DNA of 64,000 bases. Origin: Ureibacillus terrenus. Its GTDB lineage: Bacteria > Bacillota > Bacilli > Bacillales_A > Planococcaceae. Positions 1-14,536 of the stretch are shown piece after piece (within the stretch, counting starts at the first letter, position 1; every line of letters begins with the position of its first letter). The position numbers and the translations under genes are program-made. The notes beneath the pieces were generated by a model. That model searched no databases. It saw only the letters and a list, made by a program, of their open reading frames with translations, and was not told the origin of the DNA. Location: contig NZ_VIGD01000008.1 in the NCBI RefSeq assembly GCF_006569205.1, positions 81,332 through 145,331 on the forward strand, written 5' to 3'.

Positions 1-469
1 TGGTCAATTTGGATACCCCCACATTAAACGGCTCATAAGCATACTCTTTGCCGTCCACTTCCGCAACGATTTGGTAATCCAATGTTCCGGTAGGGAAGTC
101 GTCCGGCACTGTCCAGCTTACAGTATAAAGCAATGTGCCTTCTTCTCCATGAGGTCCAAGTTTCATGTCCATTTCTTCCCCAGTGCCCAATACCAATTTC
201 ACTTTCGCATCTTCCACAGTTTTTTCAGTCTTTTGGTCTATGACGTTCGCACGGAACACGATCGTGTGGCCGCGTTCGAACCGGCTGTCAACGACACAGA
301 CCGCATCTTTCTGGAGGTGGGAATTCACCGTATCCCCCAATACGACAATTACCGGTTCCTCCGTTTTGGTTTCCTCCGATTTGTCCGCCGCATTGTCGCC
401 GCTGCAGCCTGCAAGAATTGCCGCGGCCAACAGCGCGCTTGCAAATAGTTGCCCCTTTCGTTTCAACAT
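1..469 (-). CDS. Putative lipoprotein, 3' part outside the window
   Basis: Reads leftward from ATG 469 and runs off position 1 without a stop, so about 156 residues are visible and the C-terminus is missing. The N-terminus MLKRKGQLF is followed by a short hydrophobic stretch and a lipobox ILAGC at residues 18-22, giving a lipidated cysteine and then an acidic, Ser/Thr-rich linker. The remainder looks beta-rich, as in small extracytoplasmic Ig- or FixH/YtkA-like domains, but I do not recognise the family. A good ribosome site (AAGGGGGA) lies about 9 bases before the ATG. It is transcribed divergently from rpiB. A membrane-anchored surface protein is inferred; its substrate is unknown. Confidence 0.8.
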   Translation of the reverse strand, partial: MLKRKGQLFASALLAAAILAGCSGDNAADKSEETKTEEPVIVVLGDTVNSHLQKDAVCVVDSRFERGHTIVFRANVIDQKTEKTVEDAKVKLVLGTGEEMDMKLGPHGEEGTLLYTVSWTVPDDFPTGTLDYQIVAEVDGKEYAYEPFNVGVSKLT

Positions 470-853
470 GAACAATATCCCCCTTTGTTATCAAATCTTT
501 TATCCTACCAATTTTAAAAAAATTGGAAGTAATATATTTACTATTATTATAGTTTATAAACATTTTCTGTTAGAGTAGTATTTTTTTCATTATTATCCGG
601 TAAATAATAGATTCTCGATAAAAAAGAATGGGCCTTGTCCGCGGAATCGGCCTTATTGAAAAATCCCGAATAATCCGGAAGGAAAACAGAAAAAATATTA
701 GAGGATAACAAGAAAAATGAACATTTTTTATTGAACTGAGCAAAAATATTCGTATTTCAATAAAAAGTAGAATCAAAAAGATAGGAAAATCCGTATTAAT
801 CTTTTATAATTAGTGGTACACTGTTGTTAGAAAGAGCTTGAGGAGGGTACCAA
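470..853. other. Divergent intergenic region, lipoprotein gene / rpiB
   Basis: AT-rich spacer holding the 5' regions of two divergent genes. A perfect TATAAT lies at 805-810, suitably placed for rpiB, but no convincing -35 box stands 16-18 bases upstream. An 8-bp inverted repeat (CCAATTTT / AAAATTGG, 508-526) lies in the leader of the lipoprotein gene. I see no credible small gene. Confidence 0.5.
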
Positions 854-1291
854 GTGAAAGTAGCCATTTCATCGGACCATGGTGGCAACCGGTTGCGGAA
901 GGAAATCATGGATCTGTTAGATGAATTGAATATTGAATATGAGGACTTTGGACCAACATCAGATGATTCCGTGGATTACCCTGACTATGCCCTTCCAGTG
1001 GCGGAAGGGGTGGCCAGCGGAAAGTTTGACCGCGGCATTCTGATTTGCGGAACAGGCATCGGAATGAGCATTGCGGCCAATAAAGTGAAAGGTGTCCGCT
1101 GCGCATTGGTCCACGATGTATATAGCGCCAAAATGACAAGATGCCATAACGACTCCAATGTGCTGGCAATGGGGGAAAGGGTCATCGGTCCAGGGCTTGC
1201 AAGAGAAATTGTGAAAACATGGCTGAATACGGATTTTGAAGGCGGACGTCATGAACGCCGCATCAACAAAATCGCGGAAATTGAAGGGTGA
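854..1291 (+). CDS. rpiB: Ribose-5-phosphate isomerase B
   Basis: Interconverts ribose 5-phosphate and ribulose 5-phosphate in the non-oxidative pentose phosphate pathway; cytosolic. The 145-residue length is standard for the RpiB/LacAB family. Visible family motifs are SSDHGG at residues 6-11, CGTGIGMSIAANK near residues 65-77 with the conserved cysteine, and HNDSNVLAMGERV near residues 98-110. Starts at GTG 854 with AGGAGGG (841-847) at ideal spacing. The stop codon lies within the Shine-Dalgarno sequence of the next gene, so rpiB and ywlG are probably co-transcribed and translationally coupled. The B. subtilis homologue is ywlF, with the same neighbours. Confidence 0.95.
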   Translation: MKVAISSDHGGNRLRKEIMDLLDELNIEYEDFGPTSDDSVDYPDYALPVAEGVASGKFDRGILICGTGIGMSIAANKVKGVRCALVHDVYSAKMTRCHNDSNVLAMGERVIGPGLAREIVKTWLNTDFEGGRHERRINKIAEIEG

Positions 1292-1299
1292 GCCGCGCG

Positions 1300-1869
1300 A
1301 TGACTCTGGAAATGATACGGAACCAACTATCGCAGCTGTTAAGGGAATTTGAGGAGCAGGCGGAACTGAAGCCGGGGCAATTATTTGTCGTGGGATGTTC
1401 CACTTCGGAAATAAAAGGATCGAAAATCGGAACGGCGGGTTCGACGGAAATTGCGGAAGTGCTCTATGAAGAATTCGACGCTTTCGCCAAGCAGCATGGA
1501 ATCTATCTTGTGTTCCAGGGATGCGAGCACATCAACCGCGCCTTGACTTTGGAATCGGAAGCGGCCGAAAAATACGGGCTCGAGCCGGTATCGGTGGTGC
1601 CTGTCCCAAAAGCGGGAGGCTCCATGTCCGCCTACGCTTACCGGAAAATGGACAATCCCGTTGTGGTGGAACATGTCCGCGCCCATGCGGGAATTGATAT
1701 CGGGCAAACACTGATCGGCATGCATTTGAAAGAGGTGGCCGTTCCTGTCCGCACATCCGTCCGCCAAATCGGCGAAGCGGTGGTGACCGTTGCCAAAACC
1801 CGTCCGAAATTGATCGGCGGCAGCCGCGCAGTGTACGAACTGCCGGAAGAATCCACGACATGCCATTAA
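1300..1869 (+). CDS. ywlG: YwlG, UPF0340 / TIGR01440 family protein
   Basis: Conserved cytosolic protein of unknown function found next to rpiB and glyA in Bacillales. The family signature VVGCSTSEIKGSKIGTAGS near residues 30-50 and a GCEHINRAL block mark UPF0340. The frame opens at GTG 1288, but the sequence GAAGGGTGA (1283-1291), which spans the rpiB stop, is a good ribosome site exactly 8 bases before ATG 1300, so I start there (189 residues). An imperfect inverted repeat over the stop codon (CGACAT.../...ATGTCG, 1855-1877) followed by CTTTT may be a weak terminator. The family assignment is firm; no biochemical role can be inferred from sequence. Confidence 0.88.
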   Translation: MTLEMIRNQLSQLLREFEEQAELKPGQLFVVGCSTSEIKGSKIGTAGSTEIAEVLYEEFDAFAKQHGIYLVFQGCEHINRALTLESEAAEKYGLEPVSVVPVPKAGGSMSAYAYRKMDNPVVVEHVRAHAGIDIGQTLIGMHLKEVAVPVRTSVRQIGEAVVTVAKTRPKLIGGSRAVYELPEESTTCH

Positions 1870-2240
1870 GGGATGTCGCGGCTTTTCAAGGGTGGCCATG
1901 GATGTTTGGTTGTATCGCGGCGGCTTGCGGGAATCGCCTGCCGTCAAGATGCATCGCTGTCCTGCCGGAAAGTCCCTGCAAGGTCCAACTGCTTTGACCG
2001 ATATGCAGTGCCGCCGGGCTTGCCGGGCCTTTCCGCCGATTCATGGCTTTGCTGCGGCTTTCCGCGGTTCATTTTTTGCAAATTGATTGAATATGGAAAA
2101 CCCTAGTGAAAATCACGGGAAAATGTTTTATAGTAATTAGGAATTTATATAGGAAAAACTTTCATTTCATGATGGCAGAACTTGCTGGATTTATCCAATA
2201 AATCTTTCAATGAAAATAAAAATTAATAGGAGGATCATTA
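1870..2240. other. Intergenic region upstream of glyA
   Basis: 371 bases. The first part is GC-rich with no credible gene despite short open frames. The last 150 bases are AT-rich and should hold the glyA promoter; a TATAGT hexamer at 2129-2134 is a possible -10 box, but I find no matching -35 box, riboswitch or PurR-like palindrome. Confidence 0.4.
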
Positions 2241-3503
2241 ATGGCTTACGAAAAACTGGCAGCTCAAGACAAAGCGGTTCTTGAAGCAATTCTGAATGAA
2301 AAGAAACGTCAACAAGAAAACATCGAATTGATCGCATCGGAAAACATCGTGTCCGAAGCGGTGATGGAAGCGCAAGGCTCCGTGCTTACAAACAAATATG
2401 CGGAAGGGTATCCTGGAAAACGCTACTACGGTGGCTGTGAATTCGTCGATGTAGTGGAAGATATCGCACGCGAACGCGCGAAAGAACTGTTCGGCGCCAA
2501 ATTTGCGAACGTGCAGCCACACTCCGGCGCACAGGCGAACATGGCGGTTTATTTCTCCGTATTGCAGCCCGGCGACACGGTATTGGGCATGAACTTGGCG
2601 CACGGCGGCCACTTGACGCACGGTTCCCATGTCAACTTCTCCGGAATCCAATACAATTTCGTTGAATATGGCGTAACAAAAGATACAAATGTCATCGACT
2701 ATGAAGATGTGCGCCAAAAAGCGTTGGAACATAAGCCAAAATTGATCGTGGCAGGGGCATCCGCATATCCCCGTGTCATTGATTTCAAAAAATTCCGTGA
2801 AATCGCCGATGAAGTGGGCGCCTACTTCATGGTGGACATGGCCCACATCGCTGGTCTTGTAGCTGCCGGCGAACATCCATCTCCGGTGCCATATGCGCAT
2901 TTTGTGACAACGACAACGCACAAAACATTGCGCGGCCCTCGCGGCGGATTAGTGTTGACGAACGATGAAGAATTGGCCAAAAAAATCGATAAAGCGGTAT
3001 TCCCTGGCATCCAGGGCGGTCCGTTGATGCACGTCATCGCCGCAAAAGCGGTAGCGTTCGGCGAAGCATTGCAGCCGGAATTCAAGGAATACGCAAAACA
3101 AATCAAGAAAAATGCGCAAGTGCTTGCGGAAACATTGCTTGCGGAAGGCTTGGAAATCGTATCCGGCGGAACGGACAACCACTTATTGCTTGTGAATGTG
3201 AAATCCGTCGGCCTCACGGGCAAAGTGGCAGAAAAATTATTGGATGAAGTGAAAATCACGGTGAACAAAAACTCCATCCCATTTGATGAAGAGAAGCCAT
3301 TTGTCACATCCGGCATCCGCATCGGAACGCCTGCCATCACTACACGCGGCTTCAAAGAAGAAGATGCGAAAGAAGTCGGCCTGATCATCGCGAAAGTCTT
3401 GAAAAATCCGGAAGACGAAGCGGTGAAAGAAGAAGCGCGCGCCCGCGTAAAAGCATTGACAGACAAATACCCAATCTATGAGGATTTAGTGGTAGGAAAA
3501 TAA
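2241..3503 (+). CDS. glyA: Serine hydroxymethyltransferase
   Basis: PLP enzyme converting serine and tetrahydrofolate to glycine and 5,10-methylene-THF, the main source of one-carbon units; cytosolic homodimer or tetramer. It has 420 residues, close to the bacterial norm of about 415. The PLP-binding lysine is Lys228 in [14 protein letters not shown]; the N-terminal NIELIASEN and the YPGKRYYGG loop are also typical. A strong AGGAGG ribosome site precedes ATG 2241. It stands alone, with its own spacer and a strong intrinsic terminator downstream. Position between ywlG and upp matches B. subtilis. Confidence 0.97.
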   Translation: MAYEKLAAQDKAVLEAILNEKKRQQENIELIASENIVSEAVMEAQGSVLTNKYAEGYPGKRYYGGCEFVDVVEDIARERAKELFGAKFANVQPHSGAQANMAVYFSVLQPGDTVLGMNLAHGGHLTHGSHVNFSGIQYNFVEYGVTKDTNVIDYEDVRQKALEHKPKLIVAGASAYPRVIDFKKFREIADEVGAYFMVDMAHIAGLVAAGEHPSPVPYAHFVTTTTHKTLRGPRGGLVLTNDEELAKKIDKAVFPGIQGGPLMHVIAAKAVAFGEALQPEFKEYAKQIKKNAQVLAETLLAEGLEIVSGGTDNHLLLVNVKSVGLTGKVAEKLLDEVKITVNKNSIPFDEEKPFVTSGIRIGTPAITTRGFKEEDAKEVGLIIAKVLKNPEDEAVKEEARARVKALTDKYPIYEDLVVGK

Positions 3504-3520
3504 TCGTTTCGCTCGTTTTG

Positions 3521-3566
3521 AAAGAGAATTTGGGCTGGGCATCGGCTCAAGTTCTCTTTTTTATTT
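3521..3566 (+). terminator. Intrinsic terminator of glyA
   Basis: AAAGAGAATTTG pairs with CAAGTTCTCTTT across a short loop and runs straight into TTTTTTATTTT. It lies 18 bases after the glyA stop codon. Confidence 0.9.
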
Positions 3567-3630
3567 TGGGCAGGATTGGGAGGGGAGGAAGTTGCGGAGT
3601 TCATGTTCCTGGGGCCGGAAGAATTCCCGA

Positions 3631-3743
3631 TTGGCGGATAAGATGGTGATTTTGGCGGATATCGGGCTGCAGGAAAGAGGAAAAAATCAGGTTGGCGGAT
3701 AAATGTGAATTCGGCGGATATCCAGCCCAAACTGGCGGATATT
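3631..3743 (+). repeat. Array A: short TTGGCGGATA repeat cluster
   Basis: Five copies of a (T/C)TGGCGGATA-like word. Two intervals are exactly 21 bases, one is 19 and one is about 40, so this looks like a small, partly decayed member of the 21-bp family seen in arrays B to I, with one G fewer in the core. It starts about 65 bases beyond the glyA terminator. Confidence 0.75.
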
Positions 3744-4665
<922 letters not shown>

Positions 4666-5057
4666 TCTTTTGATCCGTCAAGGCAAATTGAAGCGGTCCA
4701 GCATGTCGCGGGCCGCTCCGGGGACAAGCGGTTCGTCAAAAAAGAGTCAGGGCTGGGCCAATCCAAAACATGGAATGCGAAGCCATTTCCATTCGCAACG
4801 AATGAATAGCATGCGGAAGCAGCCGGACATTTTGCTGTTTGGCGATGCATTTCAACACATGCGCGAATCAGACCCAAGACAACGAAAACGCTTGGATAGC
4901 ACGAAATAAACCAAAGAAGCAAGGCGTCCTTCAATCGAAGGGCGTTTTCCACTGTTCTCGCAAATTGCAATATGGAAAACCTTTCGGCGACTGGCAAATA
5001 GCTGCCGATCCACCCACCCAATAATCTTCTCACCTACCAAGAAGGGAGTACCATCCA
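4666..5057. other. upp-mnaA intergenic region
   Basis: 392 bases with no credible gene. It contains a terminator-like hairpin at 4925-4948 (CGTCCTTC / GAAGGGCG then TTTT). The sequence between the upp stop and the hairpin is moderately GC-rich and featureless to me. Confidence 0.5.
4925..4948 (+). terminator. Possible terminator downstream of upp
   Basis: An 8-bp stem (one G-U pair) with a 4-base loop is followed by TTTTCC. The T-tract is short and the distance from upp is 260 bases, so it could instead end a longer readthrough transcript. Confidence 0.5.
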
Positions 5058-6182
5058 ATGCAAAACAAAATCAAAGTCATGACCATCTTCGGAACAAGAC
5101 CTGAAGCCATCAAAATGGCGCCGGTTGTGCTGGAGCTGGAAAAACATCAGGACCAAATCGAATCCATCGTGACGGTGACGGCTCAGCACCGGCAAATGCT
5201 CGACCAGGTGCTGGAAACCTTCGACATTACGCCCGACTATGACCTGAACATCATGAAAGACCGGCAAACCCTTGTCGATGTCACGGTCAATGCGCTCCAA
5301 GGCCTGGATAAAGTCATGAAAGAAGCCAAACCGGACATCGTGCTGGTCCATGGCGATACGACCACGACCTTCGTCGGAAGCCTGGCCGCCTTCTACAACC
5401 AGATTGCCATCGGACATGTAGAAGCGGGGCTCAGAACGCACAACAAATATTCGCCATATCCGGAAGAAATGAACCGGCAATTGACGGGCGTGATGGCGGA
5501 TCTGCATTTTGCGCCGACGGAACAATCAAGACAAAACCTGCTGAAGGAAAACAAAGATCCCGGCACGATTTTCGTCACAGGCAACACGGCCATTGACGCG
5601 TTAAAAACGACAGTCAAAGAACACTACACGCATCCGATCCTCGAAAAAATCGGAAGCGACCGCATGATCCTCTTGACCGCCCATCGCCGGGAAAATTTGG
5701 GGGATCCGATGCGCCATATGTTCCGCGCCATCAAACGGCTTCTTCAGGAACATGAAGACGTGCAGGTGGTGTATCCGGTCCACTTGAATCCGGCGGTAAG
5801 GGAAGTGGCCAACGAAATTTTGGGCGATGATCCGAGAATCCATCTGATCGAACCGTTGGAAGTGTTCGATTTCCATAACTTTGCCGCCCGATCCTATATG
5901 ATTCTCACCGATTCGGGAGGCGTGCAGGAAGAGGCGCCGTCCCTCGGGAAACCGGTGCTGGTCCTAAGGGATACGACGGAGCGCCCTGAAGGCATTGCGG
6001 CAGGCACGTTGAAACTTGCGGGAACAAATGAAGAAAACATTTACCGCCTGGCCAAAGAATTGCTGGAAGATGAAGAAGAGTACAACAAAATGGCCAAAGC
6101 ATCCAATCCATACGGCGACGGCTTCGCTTCCAGAAGAATCGTGGATGCTTTATTGACATACTTCCATGAAAAGAAGCAATAA
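5058..6182 (+). CDS. mnaA: UDP-N-acetylglucosamine 2-epimerase (non-hydrolysing)
   Basis: Interconverts UDP-GlcNAc and UDP-ManNAc; cytosolic. UDP-ManNAc is the substrate of TagA for wall teichoic acid linkage units and of WecC-type dehydrogenases, both encoded later in this window. The 374-residue length is typical of the WecB/MnaA family. GTRPEAIKMAPV at residues 12-23, the VHGDTTTT block, GHVEAGLRT and the TDSGGVQEEAPSLGKPVL nucleotide-binding stretch are all present. ATG 5058 has GAAGGGAG upstream. Location between upp and atpI differs from B. subtilis but is familiar in other Bacillales. No clear terminator follows. Confidence 0.95.
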   Translation: MQNKIKVMTIFGTRPEAIKMAPVVLELEKHQDQIESIVTVTAQHRQMLDQVLETFDITPDYDLNIMKDRQTLVDVTVNALQGLDKVMKEAKPDIVLVHGDTTTTFVGSLAAFYNQIAIGHVEAGLRTHNKYSPYPEEMNRQLTGVMADLHFAPTEQSRQNLLKENKDPGTIFVTGNTAIDALKTTVKEHYTHPILEKIGSDRMILLTAHRRENLGDPMRHMFRAIKRLLQEHEDVQVVYPVHLNPAVREVANEILGDDPRIHLIEPLEVFDFHNFAARSYMILTDSGGVQEEAPSLGKPVLVLRDTTERPEGIAAGTLKLAGTNEENIYRLAKELLEDEEEYNKMAKASNPYGDGFASRRIVDALLTYFHEKKQ

Positions 6183-6267
6183 TTCTACTATTAAAATAGA
6201 ATAAAAATCTAAAATAAATAATTATACCAAAGATAAACTATATCTAAAACTTCTTTCTTTCGGGGAA

Positions 6268-6287
6268 TTTGTCAATATTTTGACAAA
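6268..6287. promoter_or_regulatory. Perfect palindrome upstream of the atp promoter
   Basis: TTTGTCAATATTTTGACAAA is a perfect 8-bp inverted repeat around a 4-base centre, ending about 34 bases upstream of the -35 box. Its core has the geometry of a Rex operator (7+4+7), but TTGTCAA replaces the Rex half-site TTGTGAA. It could be an operator for an unidentified regulator or a weak hairpin ending mnaA; there is no T-tract. Confidence 0.45.
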
Positions 6288-6321
6288 ATAGTATCGGTGT
6301 GAAGTTTTTCACTAAAACAGA

Positions 6322-6350
6322 TTGACATGAAAAAATCCCTATTGTATGCT
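6322..6350 (+). promoter_or_regulatory. SigA-type promoter of the atp operon
   Basis: TTGACA (6322-6327), a 17-base spacer and TATGCT (6345-6350): a perfect -35 and a near-consensus -10 at optimal spacing, about 250 bases upstream of atpI. Among the strongest promoter matches in the window. Confidence 0.85.
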
Positions 6351-6601
6351 TACAAAGTGTATGAATGTATAAGGGATTCTTTTACAAAATGATACGCAAA
6401 CCCTTGTGGTATCAAGTTTCTACTACACAGGCAGTGGGAACGTGGGAAGAGATTTTTCATATGCTGGAAGAGACTGAATACAAGAGATGGGAAAGGGTAA
6501 AAATACTTAGCGGTAAAAAATTTTGCCCTTTTCGAGCGAAATTTGTAAAAAAATTATCAATATTCCGCTGAATGAACAAAAAGATTCAGGAGATTAAATC
6601 A

Positions 6602-6973
6602 ATGCTGGATTTGCACCGTATTTTCGAAAAGCAGAAAAAAGGTCTATTTTTTTTGCTTGCCCTATGCGTGTCGGGATGGTTTTTCACCTCATATCCGACG
6701 ATTTTTGCAGGAATAGGGATCGGTGCGGTTTTTGGCACTTACAACTTCTGGATTCTTGTCCGCAGGATGGACAAGTTCGACCGTTCCTATCAGGAAGGAA
6801 AGCGGATATCTCTTGGTTCAGGGCTGCGCTTTGCTTCTGCAATCGCGGCAGTCGCAATACCGATCGCGTTCCCGGAATACTTCAATGTTGTTAGCTCAGT
6901 TATTGGGTTAATGATACCTTATGTCTTCCTCTTCATCGAGGCTTTATATAGTTTATTTAAAACCGAAAAATAG
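6602..6973 (+). CDS. atpI: ATP synthase assembly protein I
   Basis: Small membrane protein associated with assembly of the c-ring or ion supply to the ATP synthase; not part of the final enzyme. The frame is open from 6572, but CAGGAGATT (6587-6595) is a good ribosome site for ATG 6602, giving 123 residues (MLDLHRIFEKQKKG), close to the 127 of B. subtilis AtpI. Four hydrophobic segments are visible (about residues 14-29, 34-52, 74-92 and 95-113) with the basic loop LVRRMDKFDRSYQEGKR between the second and third. First gene of the operon, 28 bases before atpB. Confidence 0.88.
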   Translation: MLDLHRIFEKQKKGLFFLLALCVSGWFFTSYPTIFAGIGIGAVFGTYNFWILVRRMDKFDRSYQEGKRISLGSGLRFASAIAAVAIPIAFPEYFNVVSSVIGLMIPYVFLFIEALYSLFKTEK

Positions 6974-6992
6974 GACATTGAAAGTGAGGTGA

Positions 6993-7727
<735 letters not shown>

Positions 7728-7758
7728 TTTATAAATTCATAGTGTTCTTACATTATGA

Positions 7759-8019
<261 letters not shown>

Positions 8020-8030
8020 TTGGTTCCATG

Positions 8031-8079
8031 TGGCGAAGGATGACTTTTCTGCAGAAACTTCGCCATTCCTTTTATTTTT
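8031..8079 (+). terminator. Terminator-like hairpin between atpE and atpF
   Basis: TGGCGAAG (8031-8038) pairs perfectly with CTTCGCCA (8058-8065) and is followed by TTCCTTTTATTTTT. It has the form of an intrinsic terminator with a large loop, placed inside the atp operon 12 bases after the atpE stop. It could attenuate or process the message so that atpE is made in excess. No obvious promoter follows before atpF. Confidence 0.65.
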
Positions 8080-8239
8080 AATGTTTAACCGATAGATTTT
8101 TTTAGAACAATGACTGATAGAAAACACTTTCGAAGACATGAATGTTTAAGATAAATGAACGGCTCTCTTCAACTGGAAAATGGACTGAAGCAGGGCAGGT
8201 ATATTGGATTCTGAAGCTCTTGAAGGGAGTGAAACAATC

Positions 8240-8761
8240 GTGAATTTTGAATATTTGGTATTGGGTTCAAGTTCAGAATTGATCAACTTAGGAGATATCA
8301 TTGCGACATTAGTAATCTTCACAATTTTGATGTTATTGCTAAAAAAATTCGCCTGGGGTCCATTGATGGGCATCATGCAACAACGTGAAGAGTTGGTTGC
8401 AAGCGAAATCGAAGCGGCTGAAAACGCTCGCAAAGAAGCGGCAAAAGCGTTGGAAGAACAAAAAGCCCTATTAAAAGAAGCGCGCACTGAAGCTTCCAAA
8501 ATCATCGAAAGCGCGAAAAAGCAAGCTGAGGCGCAACGCGAAGAAATCGTGGAAGCCGCCCGCCAGGAAGCAAGCCGCCTGAAAGAATCAGCGGTGCGCG
8601 AAATCGAAACGGAAAAAGAAAAAGCGATCGCCGCATTGCGCGAAGAAGTGGTATCACTTTCTGTTCTTGCGGCATCCAAAGTGCTTGAAAAAGAAATTTC
8701 TGAAGAAGACAATAGTGCATTAATTAAAGAAACGATTGCTAAGGCAGGAGAAGCGGAATGA
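8240..8761 (+). CDS. atpF: ATP synthase F0 subunit b
   Basis: Peripheral stalk subunit: one N-terminal membrane helix (about residues 13-35, ending KKFAWGPL) and a long charged coiled coil rich in Ala, Glu and Lys up to the C-terminus. GTG 8240 is chosen because GAAGGGAGTG stands 9 bases before it; it gives 173 residues, near the usual 170. The open frame upstream (from TTG 8204) lacks a ribosome site. The stop overlaps the atpH start (ATGA), indicating translational coupling. Separated from atpE by 220 bases holding a hairpin. Confidence 0.94.
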   Translation: MNFEYLVLGSSSELINLGDIIATLVIFTILMLLLKKFAWGPLMGIMQQREELVASEIEAAENARKEAAKALEEQKALLKEARTEASKIIESAKKQAEAQREEIVEAARQEASRLKESAVREIETEKEKAIAALREEVVSLSVLAASKVLEKEISEEDNSALIKETIAKAGEAE

Positions 8762-9294
8762 GCAAGTATTCTGTAGCGAAGCGCTATGCCGCGGCACTCT
8801 TCTCCGTTGCTAAAGATCAAAACGTTGTCGAAGAAGTGAACCAAGATCTACAGGAAATCGCGAAAGTGATCAATGAGAACCGCGACTTCCTTGCACTATT
8901 GACAAACCCGAAGTTTTCTTCAGAACGCAAAAAAGAAATTCTATCCGATCTTTTCAAAGAAGCAAATCCGATTTTGCTCAATACGCTCAAACTTTTGGTG
9001 GATAAAAAACGCATTCGTGACTTAGCGGCAATTGCAGAGGCATTCAAAACGTTGACAGCAGAAGCCCAAGGCACTGCGGAAGCTACAGTATACTCCACTC
9101 GCGAATTGACAGAAGAAGAGAAGAAAGGCATCTCTGCTTCCTTTGCGAAACTTGTTGGCAAAGAAACATTGAACATCACAAATGTAATCGATCCAAAAGT
9201 CATCGGTGGCGTTCGTGTTCAAATTGGCAACATCATTTTCGATAACACTGTAGCAAGCAAATTGGAAAATCTCAGACGAACGTTAGTTGGTTAA
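8758..9294 (+). CDS. atpH: ATP synthase F1 subunit delta
   Basis: Joins the top of F1 to the b-subunit stalk. The 178-residue length is typical. The N-terminal helical domain begins [15 protein letters not shown], and the conserved C-terminal motif [23 protein letters not shown] is intact. Its start overlaps the atpF stop by four bases, so it is probably translated by re-initiation. Confidence 0.95.
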   Translation: MSKYSVAKRYAAALFSVAKDQNVVEEVNQDLQEIAKVINENRDFLALLTNPKFSSERKKEILSDLFKEANPILLNTLKLLVDKKRIRDLAAIAEAFKTLTAEAQGTAEATVYSTRELTEEEKKGISASFAKLVGKETLNITNVIDPKVIGGVRVQIGNIIFDNTVASKLENLRRTLVG

Positions 9295-9309
9295 TAAATA
9301 GAAAAGTGA

Positions 9310-10833
<1,524 letters not shown>

Positions 10834-10890
10834 TCTTTCAGCCCCGCTGAAAGAACTTCTGATCGCCAGTACGAATGATGACTAAAATGA

Positions 10891-13239
<2,349 letters not shown>

Positions 13240-13264
13240 TGTTTCGGACGGAGGAGGAAATTAA

Positions 13265-13672
<408 letters not shown>

Positions 13673-13677
13673 TAAGA

Positions 13678-13705
13678 AGCGGGCAGTCTGACTGTCCGCT
13701 TTTTC
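13678..13705 (+). terminator. Terminator of the atp operon
   Basis: AGCGGGCAGTC and GACTGTCCGCT form an almost perfect stem running into TTTTTCTCTT, 6 bases after the atpC stop. Confidence 0.92.
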
Positions 13706-13872
13706 TCTTGCTTGACATGGAATATTTTTACTTGTTTTGAAAAGTCATTTTTCCGCGGAATGCTGAATAAGTTAATAGATGTGGCGTTATTATACCTATT
13801 TATATAGCAAAAGAAATGACAGTTTTTGAGAAGCAGGGATCCGTTTGAACGAAAAAGAAAGGAGGAGCGCGG

Positions 13873-14130
13873 ATGCTGACATCGGCCGATGTGTATCAAT
13901 CAATGGGCATACAGGCGGCAATCGGAATCATTTCCCATTTGATTTTCATTGTCATTGCTTGGTATGCGTTGCAATCACTTCGATTGGATGTGGTGTTCAA
14001 AAAAGGGAAGACCTTCCAAATCCAGTTGATGTATATTCTTTTGAGCATCGCTTTAGGTTATACCGTTTCAAAATTCTTCTTGGATTTTACGGGGTTGTCG
14101 CAGCAATTGCCGTATATCTTTACAAGGTGA
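13873..14130 (+). CDS. ywzB: YwzB, DUF1146 membrane protein
   Basis: 85-residue integral membrane protein with two hydrophobic segments (about residues 13-36 and 49-68) flanking a basic loop, VVFKKGKTFQ. The family (DUF1146) is conserved next to murAA and the atp operon in Bacillales, and its role is unknown. ATG 13873 has AAAGGAGGAG immediately upstream. A 147-codon frame in another register (13845-14288) overlaps it but has no ribosome site. Confidence 0.87.
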   Translation: MLTSADVYQSMGIQAAIGIISHLIFIVIAWYALQSLRLDVVFKKGKTFQIQLMYILLSIALGYTVSKFFLDFTGLSQQLPYIFTR

Positions 14131-14536
14131 TTGGACAATGTTTTGGCCCCTGTTCTCAGAGGGGCATTTCAGCAGTCAATACGCATTTTCCCCTTCGACT
14201 ATATATGGTTTGTAAGGGCAAATGCCGAATTTGGATGCTTTTGTCGTTACAACACATATACCTTGTTATTTCCTGGGCAATCATGTAGATAGGTTTGCAA
14301 CAAAATAGACATAAAAATATGAAAAAGTTAGGAATTTTTAATATTTCGGAAAAATTCACCATAAATCGCCGTTGTGCGTAATATATAATTGTAGATATAT
14401 GTTGAAAAATATTTAAAAATAGGTTTATTAGTCACTTGTAAAATAAAGAAAGAAGCATTACTATTGATATGGTTTGTTTTTTAGTTGTCTAGTTTCGATA
14501 GACATTTTGTGATAAATGGATTCGGAGGGACGATTT
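14131..14536. other. ywzB-murAA intergenic region
   Basis: Contains an inverted repeat just after ywzB (GCCCCT / AGGGGC, 14145-14165) without a T-tract, then strongly AT-rich DNA. TATAAT at 14384-14389 is a candidate -10 for murAA, but no clear -35 is seen. No gene seen. Confidence 0.45.

Larger units (their letters stand above)
6183..6601. other. atp operon promoter region and long leader
   Basis: Contains the palindrome at 6268-6287, the promoter at 6322-6350 and a leader of about 245 bases before atpI. A 68-codon open frame (6365-6571) crosses the leader but has no ribosome site and no recognisable sequence, so I do not call it. Confidence 0.55.

Noticed and set aside
2086..2240. Riboswitch or PurR site upstream of glyA
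   Set aside because: No conserved glycine or purine riboswitch core, nor a PurR box pair, could be seen.
6365..6571. 68-codon ORF in the atp leader as a leader peptide
   Set aside because: No Shine-Dalgarno sequence, no repeated regulatory codons, and no recognisable sequence.
13845..14288. 147-codon ORF overlapping ywzB
   Set aside because: Different frame from the DUF1146 protein, which has the ribosome site and family match.
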